DNA of 64,000 nt from UBA10649 sp964597445 (GTDB lineage: Bacteria; Actinomycetota; Actinomycetes; S36-B12): assembly GCA_964597445.1 (NCBI GenBank), contig CAZQXO010000001.1, positions 124,001-188,000 of the forward strand. Reading direction: 5' to 3'. Within the stretch, counting starts at the first letter, position 1. Every line of letters begins with the position of its first letter. Shown in pieces: positions 1 to 8,214 of this stretch. The notes beneath the pieces were generated by a model. The model saw nothing but the letters and a program-made list of their open reading frames with translations, ran no database searches and had not been told where the DNA came from. The position numbers and the translations under genes were made by a program.

Positions 1-407
1 TGCTCGGGTGCGCCCCAGCGTGGAATGCCCAGGGCGTCGAGGAGGTCCGCTATCGCATCGACCTGGGGTGCGAGCTCCTCAGGCTCGTCCTCGATGCCCT
101 GGCCGCCGTCATCCGGGAGGTCATCCTCCGTCGGCGCAGCGAGGCGGTGGGTCTTGTACGAGGGCACGAGTCGCACCCGCCACTCCGGACGCCAGTCGAC
201 GTCCCAGGCGGCCACGAGGCCGCTCGGCGAGTACTCGCGGACCAGCCGTGCCATGGTCGAGAGGAGTCCCCGGATGGCCTGGTTCGGACGCCCGTCCGGA
301 GCGCGCATGGACGACGGGAGTGCATGGAAGGAGCGGTAGTAGAGGGATGCCGTGTCGAGCGCCATCACGGAGGGCAGGACCGGTGGCATCGAGGGCCCTG
401 ACGACAT
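1..407 (-). CDS. 5'-3' exonuclease (PIN/FEN-like), N-terminal part
   Basis: The gene reads leftward and leaves the window, so only about 135 N-terminal residues are visible. The translation has the start of a 5'-3' exonuclease nuclease domain: 'MALDTASLYYRSFHALP' (first metal-binding Asp), 'APDGRPNQAIRGLL', 'AAWDVDWRPEWR', 'PSYKTHR' and 'QVDAIADLLDALGI'. This is the fold of the DNA polymerase I 5' nuclease domain and of stand-alone actinobacterial 5'-3' exonucleases, which remove flaps and RNA primers. Whether a polymerase domain follows cannot be seen. The ATG at 407 is chosen because AGAGG lies 8 bases upstream; in-frame ATGs at 389 and 365 are alternatives. It is divergent from the peptidase gene across the first assembly gap. 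Confidence 0.85.
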   Translation of the reverse strand, partial: MSSGPSMPPVLPSVMALDTASLYYRSFHALPSSMRAPDGRPNQAIRGLLSTMARLVREYSPSGLVAAWDVDWRPEWRVRLVPSYKTHRLAAPTEDDLPDDGGQGIEDEPEELAPQVDAIADLLDALGIPRWGAPE

Positions 408-450
408 GACGACATCCTCTCAGGCCCGCCGTGCGGGCCGGGGCCATCGG

Positions 451-485
451 CTCGACCGCAGGCGAGCAGCGCCTGCCTACACTCG
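451..485. repeat. 35-bp direct duplicate flanking gap (left copy)
   Basis: These 35 bases recur without a mismatch at 586-620, immediately after the run of N. Each copy holds a 7-bp inverted repeat, GCAGGCG then CGCCTGC around a 5-base loop (458-476 and 593-611). The simplest reading is two contig ends that overlap by 35 bp but were joined with a default 100-N gap. Confidence 0.85.
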
Positions 486-585
486 NNNNNNNNNNNNNNN
501 NNNNNNNNNNNNNNNNNNNNNNNNNNNNNNNNNNNNNNNNNNNNNNNNNNNNNNNNNNNNNNNNNNNNNNNNNNNNNNNNNNNNN
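486..585. other. Assembly gap, 100 N
   Basis: Exactly 100 undetermined bases, the conventional placeholder for a gap of unknown size. Because both flanks end in the same 35-mer, the true gap is probably negative. The two divergent start codons (407 and 625) would then be about 82 bp apart. Confidence 0.95.
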
Positions 586-620
586 CTCGACCGCAGGCGA
601 GCAGCGCCTGCCTACACTCG
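586..620. repeat. 35-bp direct duplicate flanking gap (right copy)
   Basis: Exact second copy of 451-485. It carries the 7-bp inverted repeat (593-611) and most of the -10 hexamer (613-618) of the downstream peptidase gene. Confidence 0.85.
613..618 (+). promoter_or_regulatory. -10 box TACACT, leaderless type
   Basis: TACACT is followed by six bases and then ATG 625. This spacing puts the transcription start on or next to the A of the start codon, as in actinobacterial leaderless mRNAs. No Shine-Dalgarno sequence precedes the ATG. Confidence 0.6.
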
Positions 621-624
621 TGCC

Positions 625-1731
625 ATGACGGTGACTGACACGGCGACCGTGGATGATCGCCTGACCCGACTGTCCGCGTATCTGGGTGAGGCAGGCGTGG
701 ACGCTGCCCTCATCACGCCGGGTCCCGACCTGCGCTACCTGGTCGGCTACGACGCGGTGCCACTCGAGAGGCTCACGTGCCTGATCGTCCGCGCGGACGG
801 GAGCCGTGCCCTCGTCGTCCCGCGGCTGGAGATCATGGCGGCGGAAGCCAGCCCGGCCGGCCATCTGGACCTCCATCCCTGGGGCGAGACCCAGGATCCG
901 TACGCGCTTGTCGCGGAGCTGCTCGCCGGCGCCTCCTGCGTCGCCGTCGATGACCGCATGTGGGCTGCCAAGGTCATCGGTCTTCGAGACGCCATGCCGC
1001 AGGTCCGCCAGGTTCTCGCGGGATCGGTGATCGACCGGATGCGCATGGTCAAGGAGCCTCGTGAGATCGAGGCTCTCGCTCGTGCAGGCGAGGCCATCGA
1101 TCGCGTGCACGCCGCCGTTCCCGGGCTGCTCCGCGCTGGTCGGAGCGAGCGCGACGTGGCCTCCGACATCGCCGATCTCATCTACTCCACCGGTCACGTC
1201 TCCGTCGACTTCATCATCGTCGCGAGCGGCCCCAACAGCGCCAGCCCGCACCATGAGATCAGCGATCGCGTCATCGAAGCCGGTGACGCGATCGTGGTCG
1301 ACATCGGCGGCACCATGCCGGACGGCTACCGATCCGACTGCACTCGGACATACGCCGTCGGGGATCCGGGTGAGGAGTACCGCGCTCGATACGACGTCCT
1401 CATGGCCGCACAGGAGGCCGCCGTTCTGGCAGTGCTCCCCGGACGCACATGCGAGCAGGTCGACGCCACGGCGCGTGGAGTCCTGACTCAGGCAGGCCTC
1501 GGCGATCTCTTCGTGCACCGGACGGGGCACGGGATCGGTCTCGAGACGCACGAGGCTCCGTACATCGTGGAGGGCAACCGTCTCGATCTGGTGGAGGGCA
1601 TGGCCTTCAGCGTCGAGCCCGGGTTCTATGAGCAGGGACGCCACGGCGCACGGATCGAGGACATCGTCGTCGTCGGCGCTGACGGGGCTCGGGTGCTGAA
1701 TCGCCAGCCGCGTCACCTGGTGATCGTGTGA
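625..1731 (+). CDS. M24 family aminopeptidase P / Xaa-Pro peptidase
   Basis: This 368-residue protein has a creatinase-like N-terminal domain (about 1-135) and a C-terminal pita-bread metallopeptidase domain. The five dinuclear-metal ligands are all present: Asp226 ('VVDIGG'), Asp238 ('SDCTR'), His302 ('GHGIGLE'), Glu331 ('SVEPGFY') and Glu345 ('ARIEDI'). The family releases N-terminal residues adjoining proline (Xaa-Pro aminopeptidase or prolidase) in the cytoplasm; which of the two activities applies cannot be told. ATG 625 is chosen because it sits six bases after a -10 hexamer. The last codons overlap the next gene by 4 bp (GTGA), so the two are probably co-translated. Confidence 0.9.
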   Translation: MTVTDTATVDDRLTRLSAYLGEAGVDAALITPGPDLRYLVGYDAVPLERLTCLIVRADGSRALVVPRLEIMAAEASPAGHLDLHPWGETQDPYALVAELLAGASCVAVDDRMWAAKVIGLRDAMPQVRQVLAGSVIDRMRMVKEPREIEALARAGEAIDRVHAAVPGLLRAGRSERDVASDIADLIYSTGHVSVDFIIVASGPNSASPHHEISDRVIEAGDAIVVDIGGTMPDGYRSDCTRTYAVGDPGEEYRARYDVLMAAQEAAVLAVLPGRTCEQVDATARGVLTQAGLGDLFVHRTGHGIGLETHEAPYIVEGNRLDLVEGMAFSVEPGFYEQGRHGARIEDIVVVGADGARVLNRQPRHLVIV

Positions 1732-3380
1732 CGATCCGGGGATCCCGAGCGCCCTGGCGCAGTCACGAGCGTGTCCTGCTCATCGGGGGGCACGTGTACT
1801 CGCCGGCCCACCCGTTCTCCACCGCGCTGCTCCTCGACGGGGACACCATCGCGTGGGTGGGGGAGGACTCGGCGGCGGAGGTGTACCGCGATGCTGCGGA
1901 TCGGATCGTCCACATGGAGGGGGCGTTCGTCGCCCCCGGATTCGTGGACGCGCATGTCCACGCCACGAGCTCCGGACTCCTCCTGACGGGTCTGGATCTC
2001 ACCGCGGCCGCGTCCGCTGAGGATCTCGTGCGCATGCTGCGGCGGGAGTGCCTCGCACGGCCCGAGGGAGTGATCATCGGCCACGGGTGGGATGAGACGA
2101 CGTGGGCCGATCCCACGGCGCCCACGCGCGGCGAGCTGGATGCCGCCACGGCGGGACGGGCCGCGTACCTGTCCCGCATCGACGTCCACTCGGCGCTCGT
2201 GTCGACGGCGCTGCTCGACCTCGCACCCGAGGCTGCCTCCGCTGCCGGCTGGAGCCCGGCCGGCCCCGTGACCCGGCAGTGCCACCAGATGCTGCGCGAG
2301 GCCGCCTACCGAGGCATCTCGGCCACGCGTCGTGAGGAGGCCCAGACGGCCGTCCGTCGCCACGCGGCGGCCGCGGGGATCGTCGCCCTCCACGAGATGG
2401 CCGGCCCCGGCATCTCCTCCGAGGAGGACCTCGATGGCCTGCTCCGGCTCTCGGATGACCATCCGGGTCCCCTGAGCGTCGGCTATTGGGGCCAGCTGGC
2501 GTCCGAGGGAGGCCTGGAGGTGGCCTCCCGACTGGGGGCCGTGGGCGCCGCAGGCGACCTCTTCGTGGACGGGGCGATCGGATCCCGAACGGCGTGCCTC
2601 CACACCCCGTACCGTGACGACCCCACGACGAGGGGAGCCGCCTACCTCGAGCCGGACCAGATCGCCCATCACCTCAGCGCCTGCACCGAGGCCGGGTTGC
2701 AGGGCGGGTTCCACGTCATCGGCGATGCGGCATCAGCCGCCGTCACCGAGGGGCTGCGCCGAGCGGCGGGACGCAGCGGCGCTGACGCGATCCGCCGAGC
2801 GGGCCATCGCGTCGAGCACGCCGAGATGCTCAGCGACGAGGACATCACGGTGCTGGCGGAGTACTCCGTCACCGCCTCCGTCCAGCCCCTGTTCGACGCC
2901 CTGTGGGGTGGGCCGGGGGGCATGTACGAGACGAGACTGGGTCGTGACCGTGCGGCCACCATGAACCGCTTCGCCGACCTGATGACCGCTGGCGCCCCCG
3001 TGGCGTTCAGCTCCGACAGTCCGGTCACCCCGATCGACCCCTGGGCCGCGGTCCGTGCCGCCGCACACCACACCTCGCCGGAGCAGCGAATCTCGGGACG
3101 TGCGGCCTTCGCCGCGCACACGCGCGGGGGTTGGCGAGCCGCCGGTGAGCACCACGCCGGCGTCATCACGCCCGGGGCCCCCGCCCATCTCGCGGTCTGG
3201 CAGGCGGAGGGGTTCGAGGTCCGGGCTCCGGACACGCGCGTGGCCGGCTGGTCCACGGACCCGAGGTCCGGCACTCCGGCGCTGCCCCTCCTGGGCGACG
3301 AGACCGCCCCACCGCGCTGCCTGGCCACCCTGGTCGCCGGGACGCCGGTGTTCACCTCCGGCGCGCTGTCCTGGTCATGA
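1728..3380 (+). CDS. YtcJ-like amidohydrolase (Amidohydro_3)
   Basis: This 550-residue metal-dependent amidohydrolase of the YtcJ group starts with the N-terminal beta-sandwich strand 'LLIGGHVYS'. It has the metal-binding H-x-H of the TIM barrel ('VDAHVHATSSG', about residue 70), a 'GFHVIGDAA' segment, 'RVEHAEML', and the C-terminal 'SSDSPVTPIDPW' block typical of YtcJ proteins. The substrate is unknown; relatives are annotated as exoenzyme or imidazolonepropionase-like, without firm function. Start GTG 1728 overlaps the preceding stop by 4 bp and the end overlaps lnt by 4 bp (ATGA). It therefore lies in one translationally coupled run from the peptidase to FxsA. Confidence 0.88.
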   Translation: MTIRGSRAPWRSHERVLLIGGHVYSPAHPFSTALLLDGDTIAWVGEDSAAEVYRDAADRIVHMEGAFVAPGFVDAHVHATSSGLLLTGLDLTAAASAEDLVRMLRRECLARPEGVIIGHGWDETTWADPTAPTRGELDAATAGRAAYLSRIDVHSALVSTALLDLAPEAASAAGWSPAGPVTRQCHQMLREAAYRGISATRREEAQTAVRRHAAAAGIVALHEMAGPGISSEEDLDGLLRLSDDHPGPLSVGYWGQLASEGGLEVASRLGAVGAAGDLFVDGAIGSRTACLHTPYRDDPTTRGAAYLEPDQIAHHLSACTEAGLQGGFHVIGDAASAAVTEGLRRAAGRSGADAIRRAGHRVEHAEMLSDEDITVLAEYSVTASVQPLFDALWGGPGGMYETRLGRDRAATMNRFADLMTAGAPVAFSSDSPVTPIDPWAAVRAAAHHTSPEQRISGRAAFAAHTRGGWRAAGEHHAGVITPGAPAHLAVWQAEGFEVRAPDTRVAGWSTDPRSGTPALPLLGDETAPPRCLATLVAGTPVFTSGALSWS

Positions 3381-4906
3381 CCGATCGCCCGGCGCTCCTG
3401 CGTCTTCCCTGGGCCGCCGCACTCGCGGTTATCGGAGGCGTCCTGCTCGCGACCGCCTTCCCGCCCGTGGCCTTCGGGCCCGGTGCGCCCGTCGGCGTCG
3501 CCCTCGTCACGGCTGCCGTCTGGGGCGGACGCCTGAGGCGGGGTGTCGGCCTCGGCCTGCTGTCCGGGCTCGCCTTCTTCGTCCCGCTGCTGTCCTGGAT
3601 GACGGTCATCGGCACCGATGCATGGCTCCTCCTCGCCCTCCAGTGCGCGGCCTGGTCGATGCTGATCGGGGTCGGCTCCGTCCTGGCCACGCGCGTTCCC
3701 CTCACACCGCTGTGGATCGCCGCCTGGTGGGTTCTGGTCGAGGGGGTCCGAGGCCGCATCCCGTGGGGAGGGTTCCCGTGGGGCAGCCTGTCGTTCTCCC
3801 AGCCCGACACCCTGCTCGGCGACGCGGCCGCCATCGGTGGAACGGCGCTCGTGACCGCGGCGGTCGCCTTCATCGGCGCGGGACTCACGACCCTCGCCGT
3901 CGAAGCCTCCCGCGGACGGCTGCGGGCGGCCCTGGGCACCGGGGTGGCGGTCTCCCTCGTGGCGGTCCTCATCCCGCTCGTGGCGCCGCTGGCCACCCCA
4001 CCCGTGAACGGAAGCACGGCCACGGTCGCCCTCGTGCAGGGGGGCACGCCCCAGATGGGGATGGGCGCCCTCGACGTCCGGCGAGCAGTTCTCGAGAACC
4101 ATGTCGCCCAGACTCTCGACCTGGCCGCTGCCATCGAGCGGGGTGAGGTCGAGGCCCCCGATTTCGTGCTGTGGCCGGAGAACTCGTCGGACCTCGATCC
4201 GTTCGTCGACACGTCCGTCGCGACGGACATCTCGGCCGCCGCGCGTGCGGTGGGGGTCCCCATCGTCGTCGGAGCGGTCACGACCGTCCCCGAGGACCCG
4301 GATCGCGTCTGGAACGTCGGGATCGTCTGGACTCCCGAGCAGGGCCCGACTGAGATGTACATCAAGACCCGCCCCGTTCCCTTCGGGGAGTTCATCCCTT
4401 TCCGGGAGCAGCTCGCTCCTCTCATCGGCCGCTTCGACCGCGTGCCCCGCGACTTCGCGGCCGGTGATCGTCCGGGCAACCTCACACCCGGGGGAGTGCC
4501 CATCGGTGACGTCATCTGCTTCGAGATCGCCTACAGCGATGTCGTGGCGGCCGTGGTCGACAACGGGGCGGAGGTGATCACGGTCCAGACGAACAACGCC
4601 ACGTACGGAGGCACGCCCCAACCCGAGCAGCAGTTGGCCATCTCGCGCATGCGTGCGACCGAGACCGGCCGATGGGTTCTCGTGGCAGCAACGTCGGGGA
4701 TCTCCGCCGTCATCGCTCCTGACCGAGCGGTCTCCGACCGGATGGATGTGGGGGAGGAGGGCTGGAAGGTGACGACCGTGCCCTTGGTCACCGAGCCCAC
4801 CTGGGCGGTCACGTCGGCCCGGTTCGTGGAGGGAGGGCTCATGATCACCGCCCTGCTCCTGCTGCCGTGGACCTGGTGGAGCCGTCGCCGGGGCCGCATC
4901 ACCTAG
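3377..4906 (+). CDS. lnt: Apolipoprotein N-acyltransferase
   Basis: Membrane enzyme that adds the third acyl chain to the N-terminal cysteine of lipoproteins. The first about 210 residues form a set of hydrophobic transmembrane segments; residues 215-470 are a nitrilase domain with the Glu-Lys-Cys triad visible as Glu268 ('LWPENS'), Lys330 ('MYIKTRPVPFGEF') and Cys381 ('VICFEIAY'). A final membrane helix lies near the C-terminus ('ITALLLLPWTWW'). At 509 residues it matches the family. It directly precedes the polyprenol-phosphate mannosyltransferase gene. In M. tuberculosis these two activities are fused in Ppm1, so this is the split arrangement. Its TAG stop is also the first half of the -10 hexamer of the next gene. 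Confidence 0.93.
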   Translation: MTDRPALLRLPWAAALAVIGGVLLATAFPPVAFGPGAPVGVALVTAAVWGGRLRRGVGLGLLSGLAFFVPLLSWMTVIGTDAWLLLALQCAAWSMLIGVGSVLATRVPLTPLWIAAWWVLVEGVRGRIPWGGFPWGSLSFSQPDTLLGDAAAIGGTALVTAAVAFIGAGLTTLAVEASRGRLRAALGTGVAVSLVAVLIPLVAPLATPPVNGSTATVALVQGGTPQMGMGALDVRRAVLENHVAQTLDLAAAIERGEVEAPDFVLWPENSSDLDPFVDTSVATDISAAARAVGVPIVVGAVTTVPEDPDRVWNVGIVWTPEQGPTEMYIKTRPVPFGEFIPFREQLAPLIGRFDRVPRDFAAGDRPGNLTPGGVPIGDVICFEIAYSDVVAAVVDNGAEVITVQTNNATYGGTPQPEQQLAISRMRATETGRWVLVAATSGISAVIAPDRAVSDRMDVGEEGWKVTTVPLVTEPTWAVTSARFVEGGLMITALLLLPWTWWSRRRGRIT

Positions 4907-4909
4907 GCT
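4904..4909 (+). promoter_or_regulatory. -10 box TAGGCT fused to lnt stop codon
   Basis: TAGGCT, six bases, then GTG 4916. The TAG of the hexamer is the stop codon of lnt, so termination of one gene and the promoter of the next share bases. It would give a leaderless mRNA for the mannosyltransferase in addition to read-through from upstream. Confidence 0.55.
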
Positions 4910-4915
4910 GATGAG

Positions 4916-5722
4916 GTGAGCGTGCAGGACTTCCAGGACCTCGGCCGGATCGTCGTCATCATCCCCACCTTCAACGAGCGGGAGACGCTCCCGGTCATCA
5001 TCTCCCGGGTCCGCTCGGCCGTGCCCGAGGCCCACATTCTGGTGGCCGACGACAACTCACCGGACGGCACGGGAGACATCGCGGACGCCCTCGCCGAGAC
5101 GGACGATCACGTCCACGTCATGCATCGACTGGGCAAGGAGGGCCTCGGAGCCGCATACCTCGCCGGGTTCGCCTGGGCGCTGCAGGAGGGCTACGACGTC
5201 GTCGTGGAGATGGACGCGGACGGCTCGCACCAGCCCGAACAGCTTCCGCGTCTTCTGGACGCGCTGCGGTCCGCCGATCTGGTGCTGGGATCACGGTGGG
5301 TCCCGGGTGGACGCACCGAGAACTGGCCCGCGACGCGCCAACTGATCTCCCGGGGTGGCACGGCCTACACCCGACTCGTCCTCGGCATGCCGATCCATGA
5401 CGCCACCGGCGGCTACCGGGCCTTCCGAGCCGACACGCTTCGTCGGCTCGACCTGCACGAGGTCGCCTCACAGGGCTACTGCTTCCAGATCGATCTGGCG
5501 TGGCGCGCCGTGCAGCGAGGGCTGACCGTGCGCGAGGTCCCCATCACCTTCGTGGAGCGCACCGCCGGCGCCTCCAAGATGAGCCGCAAGATCGTGGCCG
5601 AAGCGCTCTGGCGGGTCACCGTCTGGGGCATCGACGACAAGGTCACGCGTGTGCGTCGTCGAGCGCATCGGCGTCGTGAGCAGCACGGCGGCCGACGGCA
5701 GGGTTCCGGAGGCACGTCATGA
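4916..5722 (+). CDS. Polyprenol-phosphate mannosyltransferase (GT2)
   Basis: This 268-residue GT-A glycosyltransferase of family 2 resembles DPM1/Ppm synthases, which move mannose from GDP-mannose to polyprenyl phosphate on the inner face of the membrane. The product is a donor for protein O-mannosylation and lipoglycans. Visible motifs are 'VIIPTFNERETLP', 'VADDNSPDGTG', 'VEMDADGSHQPEQLP' (the D-x-D metal site) and 'DATGGYRAF'. The C-terminal about 25 residues are strongly basic. GTG 4916 is chosen from the -10 spacing and homology. It follows lnt by 9 bp and overlaps fxsA by 4 bp. The pairing with lnt supports the function because lipoproteins are major substrates of mycobacterial O-mannosylation. 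Confidence 0.88.
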   Translation: MSVQDFQDLGRIVVIIPTFNERETLPVIISRVRSAVPEAHILVADDNSPDGTGDIADALAETDDHVHVMHRLGKEGLGAAYLAGFAWALQEGYDVVVEMDADGSHQPEQLPRLLDALRSADLVLGSRWVPGGRTENWPATRQLISRGGTAYTRLVLGMPIHDATGGYRAFRADTLRRLDLHEVASQGYCFQIDLAWRAVQRGLTVREVPITFVERTAGASKMSRKIVAEALWRVTVWGIDDKVTRVRRRAHRRREQHGGRRQGSGGTS

Positions 5723-6201
5723 CGTGGCGCTCGCGAGCCCTCCTGCTCAGCTACCCGCTTGTCGAGCTGGTCACCCTCCTCCTCGTGGCCGGCGCCATCG
5801 GCTGGGTCTGGACACTTGCCCTGCTCGTGATCGCCATCCCGATCGGCTTCGCGATCATGCGCAACGCCGGGGGAGCGGCGATGGCCGACCTGCGCGAGGC
5901 TGCGGCGTCGGGGCGCGAGCCGACGGATCAGGCACGTCATGCCCTGACCATGCTCGGGGGCCTGCTCATCGCCGTCCCCGGGTTCTGGACCGATCTTCTC
6001 GGAGCACTGCTGGTGCTGCCGCCGACCCAGCGCCTGCTGCGCTCACGGGTGGGAACCTGGGTCCAGCCGCGACTCGCGCGACTGCGCATGCCGGGCATGC
6101 CGACACATGGTTTCGCCGGTGGCGACGTGATCCGCGGCACCGTGATCCACGTCGAGGACCTGCGCGAGGAACCGCCTGAGCCTCCCCGTTCCCTGACCTA
6201 G
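5719..6201 (+). CDS. FxsA family membrane protein
   Basis: This 160-residue membrane protein has hydrophobic segments around residues 8-45 ('YPLVELVTLLLVAG', 'LALLVIAIPIGFAI') and 78-98, with the FxsA signature 'GLLIAVPGFWTDLLGALLVLPP'. FxsA was named for suppressing F-plasmid exclusion of phage T7; its ordinary cellular role is unknown. The ATG overlaps the mannosyltransferase stop by 4 bp, so it is the last gene of the plus-strand operon. A strong hairpin follows 9 bp after its stop. Confidence 0.85.
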   Translation: MTWRSRALLLSYPLVELVTLLLVAGAIGWVWTLALLVIAIPIGFAIMRNAGGAAMADLREAAASGREPTDQARHALTMLGGLLIAVPGFWTDLLGALLVLPPTQRLLRSRVGTWVQPRLARLRMPGMPTHGFAGGDVIRGTVIHVEDLREEPPEPPRSLT

Positions 6202-6210
6202 GCAGCAACG

Positions 6211-6246
6211 GAAGAGGGGCCCGGCACGAGTGCCCGGCCCCTCTTC
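6211..6246. terminator. Bidirectional terminator hairpin
   Basis: A 17-base arm beginning GAAGAGGGGC pairs with its complement ending GCCCCTCTTC with a single mismatch and a 2-base loop. It lies between the convergent ends of fxsA and rbpA and could serve both strands. No long T run follows. Confidence 0.75.
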
Positions 6247-6259
6247 TGCGTCGTGATGG

Positions 6260-6613
6260 CTACGCGGTCTTGCGCAGTTCCTCGCCACGCTGCTCATGCA
6301 GCAGGGCGAGCCGCTCATCCAGCAGCGCCTCAAGGTCAGCGATCGTCCGTCGCTCCATCAGCATGTCCCAGTGCGTGCGCTGATGGCGCTCGGGCTTGGC
6401 CTCCGGCGCAGCGACGTCAGGCCGATGTGCGTCCTGGCCGCATCGACAGGTCCACTCGTAGGGGATCTCCTCCGCCTCAATCGAGAAGGGGACCACAGTG
6501 CGGTGCCCGGTCTCGCAGATGTAGGTGATCGCCAGCCGCTCGGCAGGCACCACGTGGGCGTCGGTCTCGTAACTCAGGGCACCCAGACGGGTCCCGCGCA
6601 TCGACTCGCTCAT
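6260..6613 (-). CDS. rbpA: RNA polymerase-binding protein RbpA
   Basis: This 117-residue actinobacterial transcription factor binds the primary sigma factor and core polymerase and stabilises the open complex. The N-terminal tail ('MRGTRLGALSYETD') leads to a core domain with 'CETGH' and 'WTCRCG' cysteines. A basic linker and the sigma-interaction helices follow, with the diagnostic 'RTHWDMLMERR' near residue 81. ATG 6613 follows a purine-rich leader with GGAGGGAAGGAC, a good ribosome site. A sigma-R-like promoter lies just upstream. A second gene of the same family lies at 45795-46130 and differs at the sigma-contact motif. Confidence 0.93.
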   Translation of the reverse strand: MSESMRGTRLGALSYETDAHVVPAERLAITYICETGHRTVVPFSIEAEEIPYEWTCRCGQDAHRPDVAAPEAKPERHQRTHWDMLMERRTIADLEALLDERLALLHEQRGEELRKTA

Positions 6614-6639
6614 GTCCTGTCCTTCCCTCCGATGGTGGT

Positions 6640-6666
6640 GACAGTTCTGACGAGAGTGGTATTCCC
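6640..6666 (-). promoter_or_regulatory. Candidate sigma-R-type promoter of rbpA
   Basis: On the minus strand GGGAAT (6666-6661) is followed by 18 bases and then GTC (6642-6640). The Streptomyces sigma-R (SigH family) consensus is GGAAT-N18-GTT, so one base differs. Streptomyces coelicolor rbpA is a known sigma-R target, which makes the match more credible. It would leave a leader of about 20 bases holding the ribosome site. Confidence 0.5.
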
Positions 6667-6774
6667 TCCGTTCCCGAACCCGTGTACGACGAACGTAAGG
6701 ATCAGGTAAGCGCACGCGCGACGACCTGGAAACACCGATAATCGGACGTATTCCGCGTCCGTGCCGGGGGTCGT

Positions 6775-8202
6775 TCAGTCGGTCCCGAACTCCATCGCAG
6801 CTCGGTCGAGGCTCTCGACCTCCTCCTCGACGAGGGACGAGGTCGGCGGCTTCGCAGCGATGGCCTCGGCCCCGCCGGGCTCGAGCTGGCCGACGAGCCT
6901 GGCCTGTCCCGCCGGCAGGTGTCCCTGACTGGCGTAGAGCTCGAGCTTGGCGCGGGAATCGGCGATGTCGAGATTGCGCATGGTCAGCTGGCCGATGCGG
7001 TCGACAGGACCGAAGGCGGCGTCCTCGGTTCGCTCCATGGAGAGCCGGTCGGGGTGGTAGCTCAGACCCGGACCCGTCGTGTCGAGGATCGAGTAGTCGT
7101 CGCCGCGCCGCAGTCGGAGGGTCACCTCGCCCGTGACGGCCGACGCCACCCAGCGCTGGAGGGACTCGCGCAGCATCAGTGCCTGCGGATCCAGCCATCG
7201 ACCCTCATAGAGCAGCCGACCGAGTCGGCGCCCTTCGGCGTGGTAGTTGGCGATGGTGTCCTCGTTGTGGATCGCCGACAGGAGGCGCTCGTAGGCGATG
7301 AACAGCAGCGCCATCCCGGGAGCCTCGTAGATGCCACGGCTCTTGGCCTCGATGATGCGATTCTCGATCTGGTCAGCCATGCCGAGCCCATGCCGCCCGC
7401 CGATCGCATTCGCCTCGTGCACGAGCTCGACAGGCGAGGAGAAGGTCACGTCGTTGATGCTGACGGGACGACCCTGGTCGAAGCGGATGCGGACATCCTC
7501 GGTGGGGATGGCCACGGACTCGTCCCAGAAGCGCACGCCCATGATCGGCTCGACGATCTCGATCGAGGTGTCGAGGTGCTCGAGCGTCTTGGCCTCGTGG
7601 GTGGCGCCCCAGATGTTGGCATCGGTGGAGTAGGCCTTCTCGGTGCTGTCCCGATAGGGCAGACCGTGTGCGGCCAGCCACTCGGACATCTCCTTGCGCC
7701 CGCCCAGCTCAGTGACGAAGTCGGCGTCGAGCCAGGGCTTGTAGATGCGGAGCTCCGGGTTCGCCATCAGGCCGTAGCGGTAGAAGCGCTCGATGTCATT
7801 GCCCTTGAACGTGGAACCGTCACCCCAGATCGACACATCGTCGTCGCGCATCGCTCGCACGAGCATCGTCCCGGTGACGGCACGACCCAGAGGCGTGGTA
7901 TTGAAGTACTGGCGTCCACCCGATCGGATGTGGAACGCCCCACATGCCAGAGCGGCCAGACCCTCCTCGACGAGGGCTCCCGTGCAGTCCACGAGCCGTG
8001 AGATCTCGGCACCGTACTGCGTCGCTCGCCCGGGGACGGAGGCGATGTCCGGCTCGTCGTACTGCCCGATGTCCGCGGTGTAGGTGCACGGCACGGCGCC
8101 CTTGGCGCGCATCCACGCCACCGCCACGGAGGTATCGAGGCCGCCGGAGAAGGCGATGCCGACGCGCTCGCCGAGGGGGAGGGACGTGAGGACCTTGGAC
8201 AC
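6775..8202 (-). CDS. argG: Argininosuccinate synthase (long form)
   Basis: This 475-residue enzyme joins citrulline and aspartate with ATP in the penultimate step of arginine synthesis. The N-type ATP pyrophosphatase loop is 'AFSGGLDTSVAVAWM'; 'CTYTADIGQYDEPD', 'NTTPLGRAVTGTMLV' and 'YRYGLMANPELRIYKPWLD' are those of the longer E. coli-type ArgG rather than the about 400-residue form common in many actinobacteria. GTG 8202 sits six bases after TAGGCT and has no ribosome site. argH and other arg genes are not next to it. rbpA lies downstream on the same strand after 161 bp and has its own candidate promoter. Confidence 0.95.
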   Translation of the reverse strand: MSKVLTSLPLGERVGIAFSGGLDTSVAVAWMRAKGAVPCTYTADIGQYDEPDIASVPGRATQYGAEISRLVDCTGALVEEGLAALACGAFHIRSGGRQYFNTTPLGRAVTGTMLVRAMRDDDVSIWGDGSTFKGNDIERFYRYGLMANPELRIYKPWLDADFVTELGGRKEMSEWLAAHGLPYRDSTEKAYSTDANIWGATHEAKTLEHLDTSIEIVEPIMGVRFWDESVAIPTEDVRIRFDQGRPVSINDVTFSSPVELVHEANAIGGRHGLGMADQIENRIIEAKSRGIYEAPGMALLFIAYERLLSAIHNEDTIANYHAEGRRLGRLLYEGRWLDPQALMLRESLQRWVASAVTGEVTLRLRRGDDYSILDTTGPGLSYHPDRLSMERTEDAAFGPVDRIGQLTMRNLDIADSRAKLELYASQGHLPAGQARLVGQLEPGGAEAIAAKPPTSSLVEEEVESLDRAAMEFGTD

Positions 8203-8208
8203 GGCCTC

Positions 8209-8214
8209 AGCCTA
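8209..8214 (-). promoter_or_regulatory. argG -10 box TAGGCT, leaderless type
   Basis: TAGGCT on the minus strand, six bases, then GTG 8202. Same geometry as at 4904, 23225 and 37264. Confidence 0.6.

Noticed and set aside
121..1716. Long minus-strand open frame running through the first gap
   Set aside because: It crosses the N run, is antisense to a clear M24 peptidase gene and has no recognisable domain. The real minus-strand gene here (1-407) is in another frame.
2669..5035. 788-codon minus-strand open frame
   Set aside because: Antisense to the amidohydrolase and lnt; Arg/Asp/Gly-rich composition typical of the complement of high-GC codons.
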